NCBI GenBank assembly: GCA_964498755.1
Contig: CAZCIB010000082.1
Location: 1 to 5,490, forward strand
DNA length: 5,490 nucleotides
Direction of reading: 5' to 3'
DNA from: RZZS01 sp964498755
GTDB lineage: Bacteria > Pseudomonadota > Alphaproteobacteria > Micavibrionales > Micavibrionaceae
A program made the position numbers and the translations under genes. Positions 5,320-5,490 of this stretch are shown piece by piece (position 1 is the stretch's first letter; each line of letters begins with the position of its first letter). Under the pieces are notes generated by a model. It was given only the letters and a program-made list of their open reading frames with translations. It did not search any database and was not told the origin of the DNA.

Positions 5320-5324
5320 CTCCC
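5320..5324 (-). promoter_or_regulatory. Ribosome binding site of the chemoreceptor gene
   Basis: CTCCC on the plus strand reads GGGAG on the minus strand, 7 bases before ATG 5312. It fixes the start and matches the expected position of TM1 close to the N-terminus. Confidence 0.65.
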
Positions 5325-5401
5325 ACAGGTTGTAATAACTTCCAGAATATTCAACTTTTGGAATTTTGGATCGCAATTACTGATTTATCGCATACATACG
5401 C

Positions 5402-5431
5402 ATTATCTAACGCTGTTTCCTGGCACTGCAA
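5402..5431 (-). promoter_or_regulatory. Weak sigma70-like promoter candidate for the chemoreceptor gene
   Basis: On the minus strand TTGCAG (5431-5426) and GATAAT (5407-5402) are separated by 18 bases. The -10 matches TATAAT at 5 of 6 positions; the -35 matches TTGACA at only the first three. Transcription would start about 80 bases before the ATG. A small inverted repeat CTGCA-ATTTC-TGCAG (5426-5440) overlaps the -35 and might be an operator. No sigma28 or sigma54 flagellar-type promoter is seen. Confidence 0.25.
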
Positions 5432-5490
5432 TTTCTGCAGGGTAATCGCGTGAGAAATATCTGATAGGCGATGAGATTTATGATTCACTG

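Noticed and set aside
5471..5490. Possible start of a divergent plus-strand gene at ATG 5471 or 5480
   Set aside because: Only a few codons are visible and the ribosome site is poor, so nothing can be supported.
1..5490. CRISPR array, tRNA or rRNA gene, transposase or attachment site
   Set aside because: No regular spaced repeats, cloverleaf-like sequence, rRNA sequence or recombinase-like protein was seen.

Overview
The window looks like chromosomal DNA from an alphaproteobacterium of moderate GC content. The main evidence is the gene order mutM (3' end) - small exported protein - rpsT - dnaA. A mutM/rpsT/dnaA neighbourhood is typical of Alphaproteobacteria, and the DnaA and S20 sequences read as ordinary alphaproteobacterial versions. 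A motile free-living or predatory lineage is plausible because of the chemoreceptor, but the sequence does not fix the genus.

Left part (1-2971, plus strand). The window opens inside the last 57 codons of mutM (Fpg DNA glycosylase, zinc-finger end). A 127-residue protein with a signal peptide follows after 16 bases. A 140-base gap holds a sigma70-like promoter and an unusual leader, then comes rpsT (ribosomal protein S20). A 528-base gap without a convincing gene follows. It has an AT-rich half with a hairpin between two direct repeats, and a dnaA-proximal half with repeated GGCAAA motifs and inverted repeats. Then comes a complete dnaA, the replication initiator. I see no cluster of consensus DnaA boxes, so I do not call this gap an origin.

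Middle (2972-3227). dnaA ends at a strong intrinsic terminator whose flanking A and T tracts would let it work on both strands, which suits the converging gene from the right. Next to it lie three consecutive hairpins (3091-3208) that share sequence with one another and resemble a dispersed palindromic intergenic element.

Right part (3228-5490, minus strand). This is a membrane chemoreceptor: TM1, periplasmic single Cache domain, TM2, HAMP, methyl-accepting signalling hairpin. Its frame is broken by one in-frame TAG at 3828-3830. The same frame continues for 199 more codons, which encode the rest of the coiled coil and an intact zinc-binding CZB domain with the expected His/Cys/His/His ligands. 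This amber codon is the most interesting point in the window. It may be a recent nonsense mutation, a sequencing error, a readthrough site, or a split gene expressed by stop-start coupling.

Functionally, the left block is housekeeping (DNA repair, translation, replication initiation) and the right block is an unrelated chemotaxis sensor.
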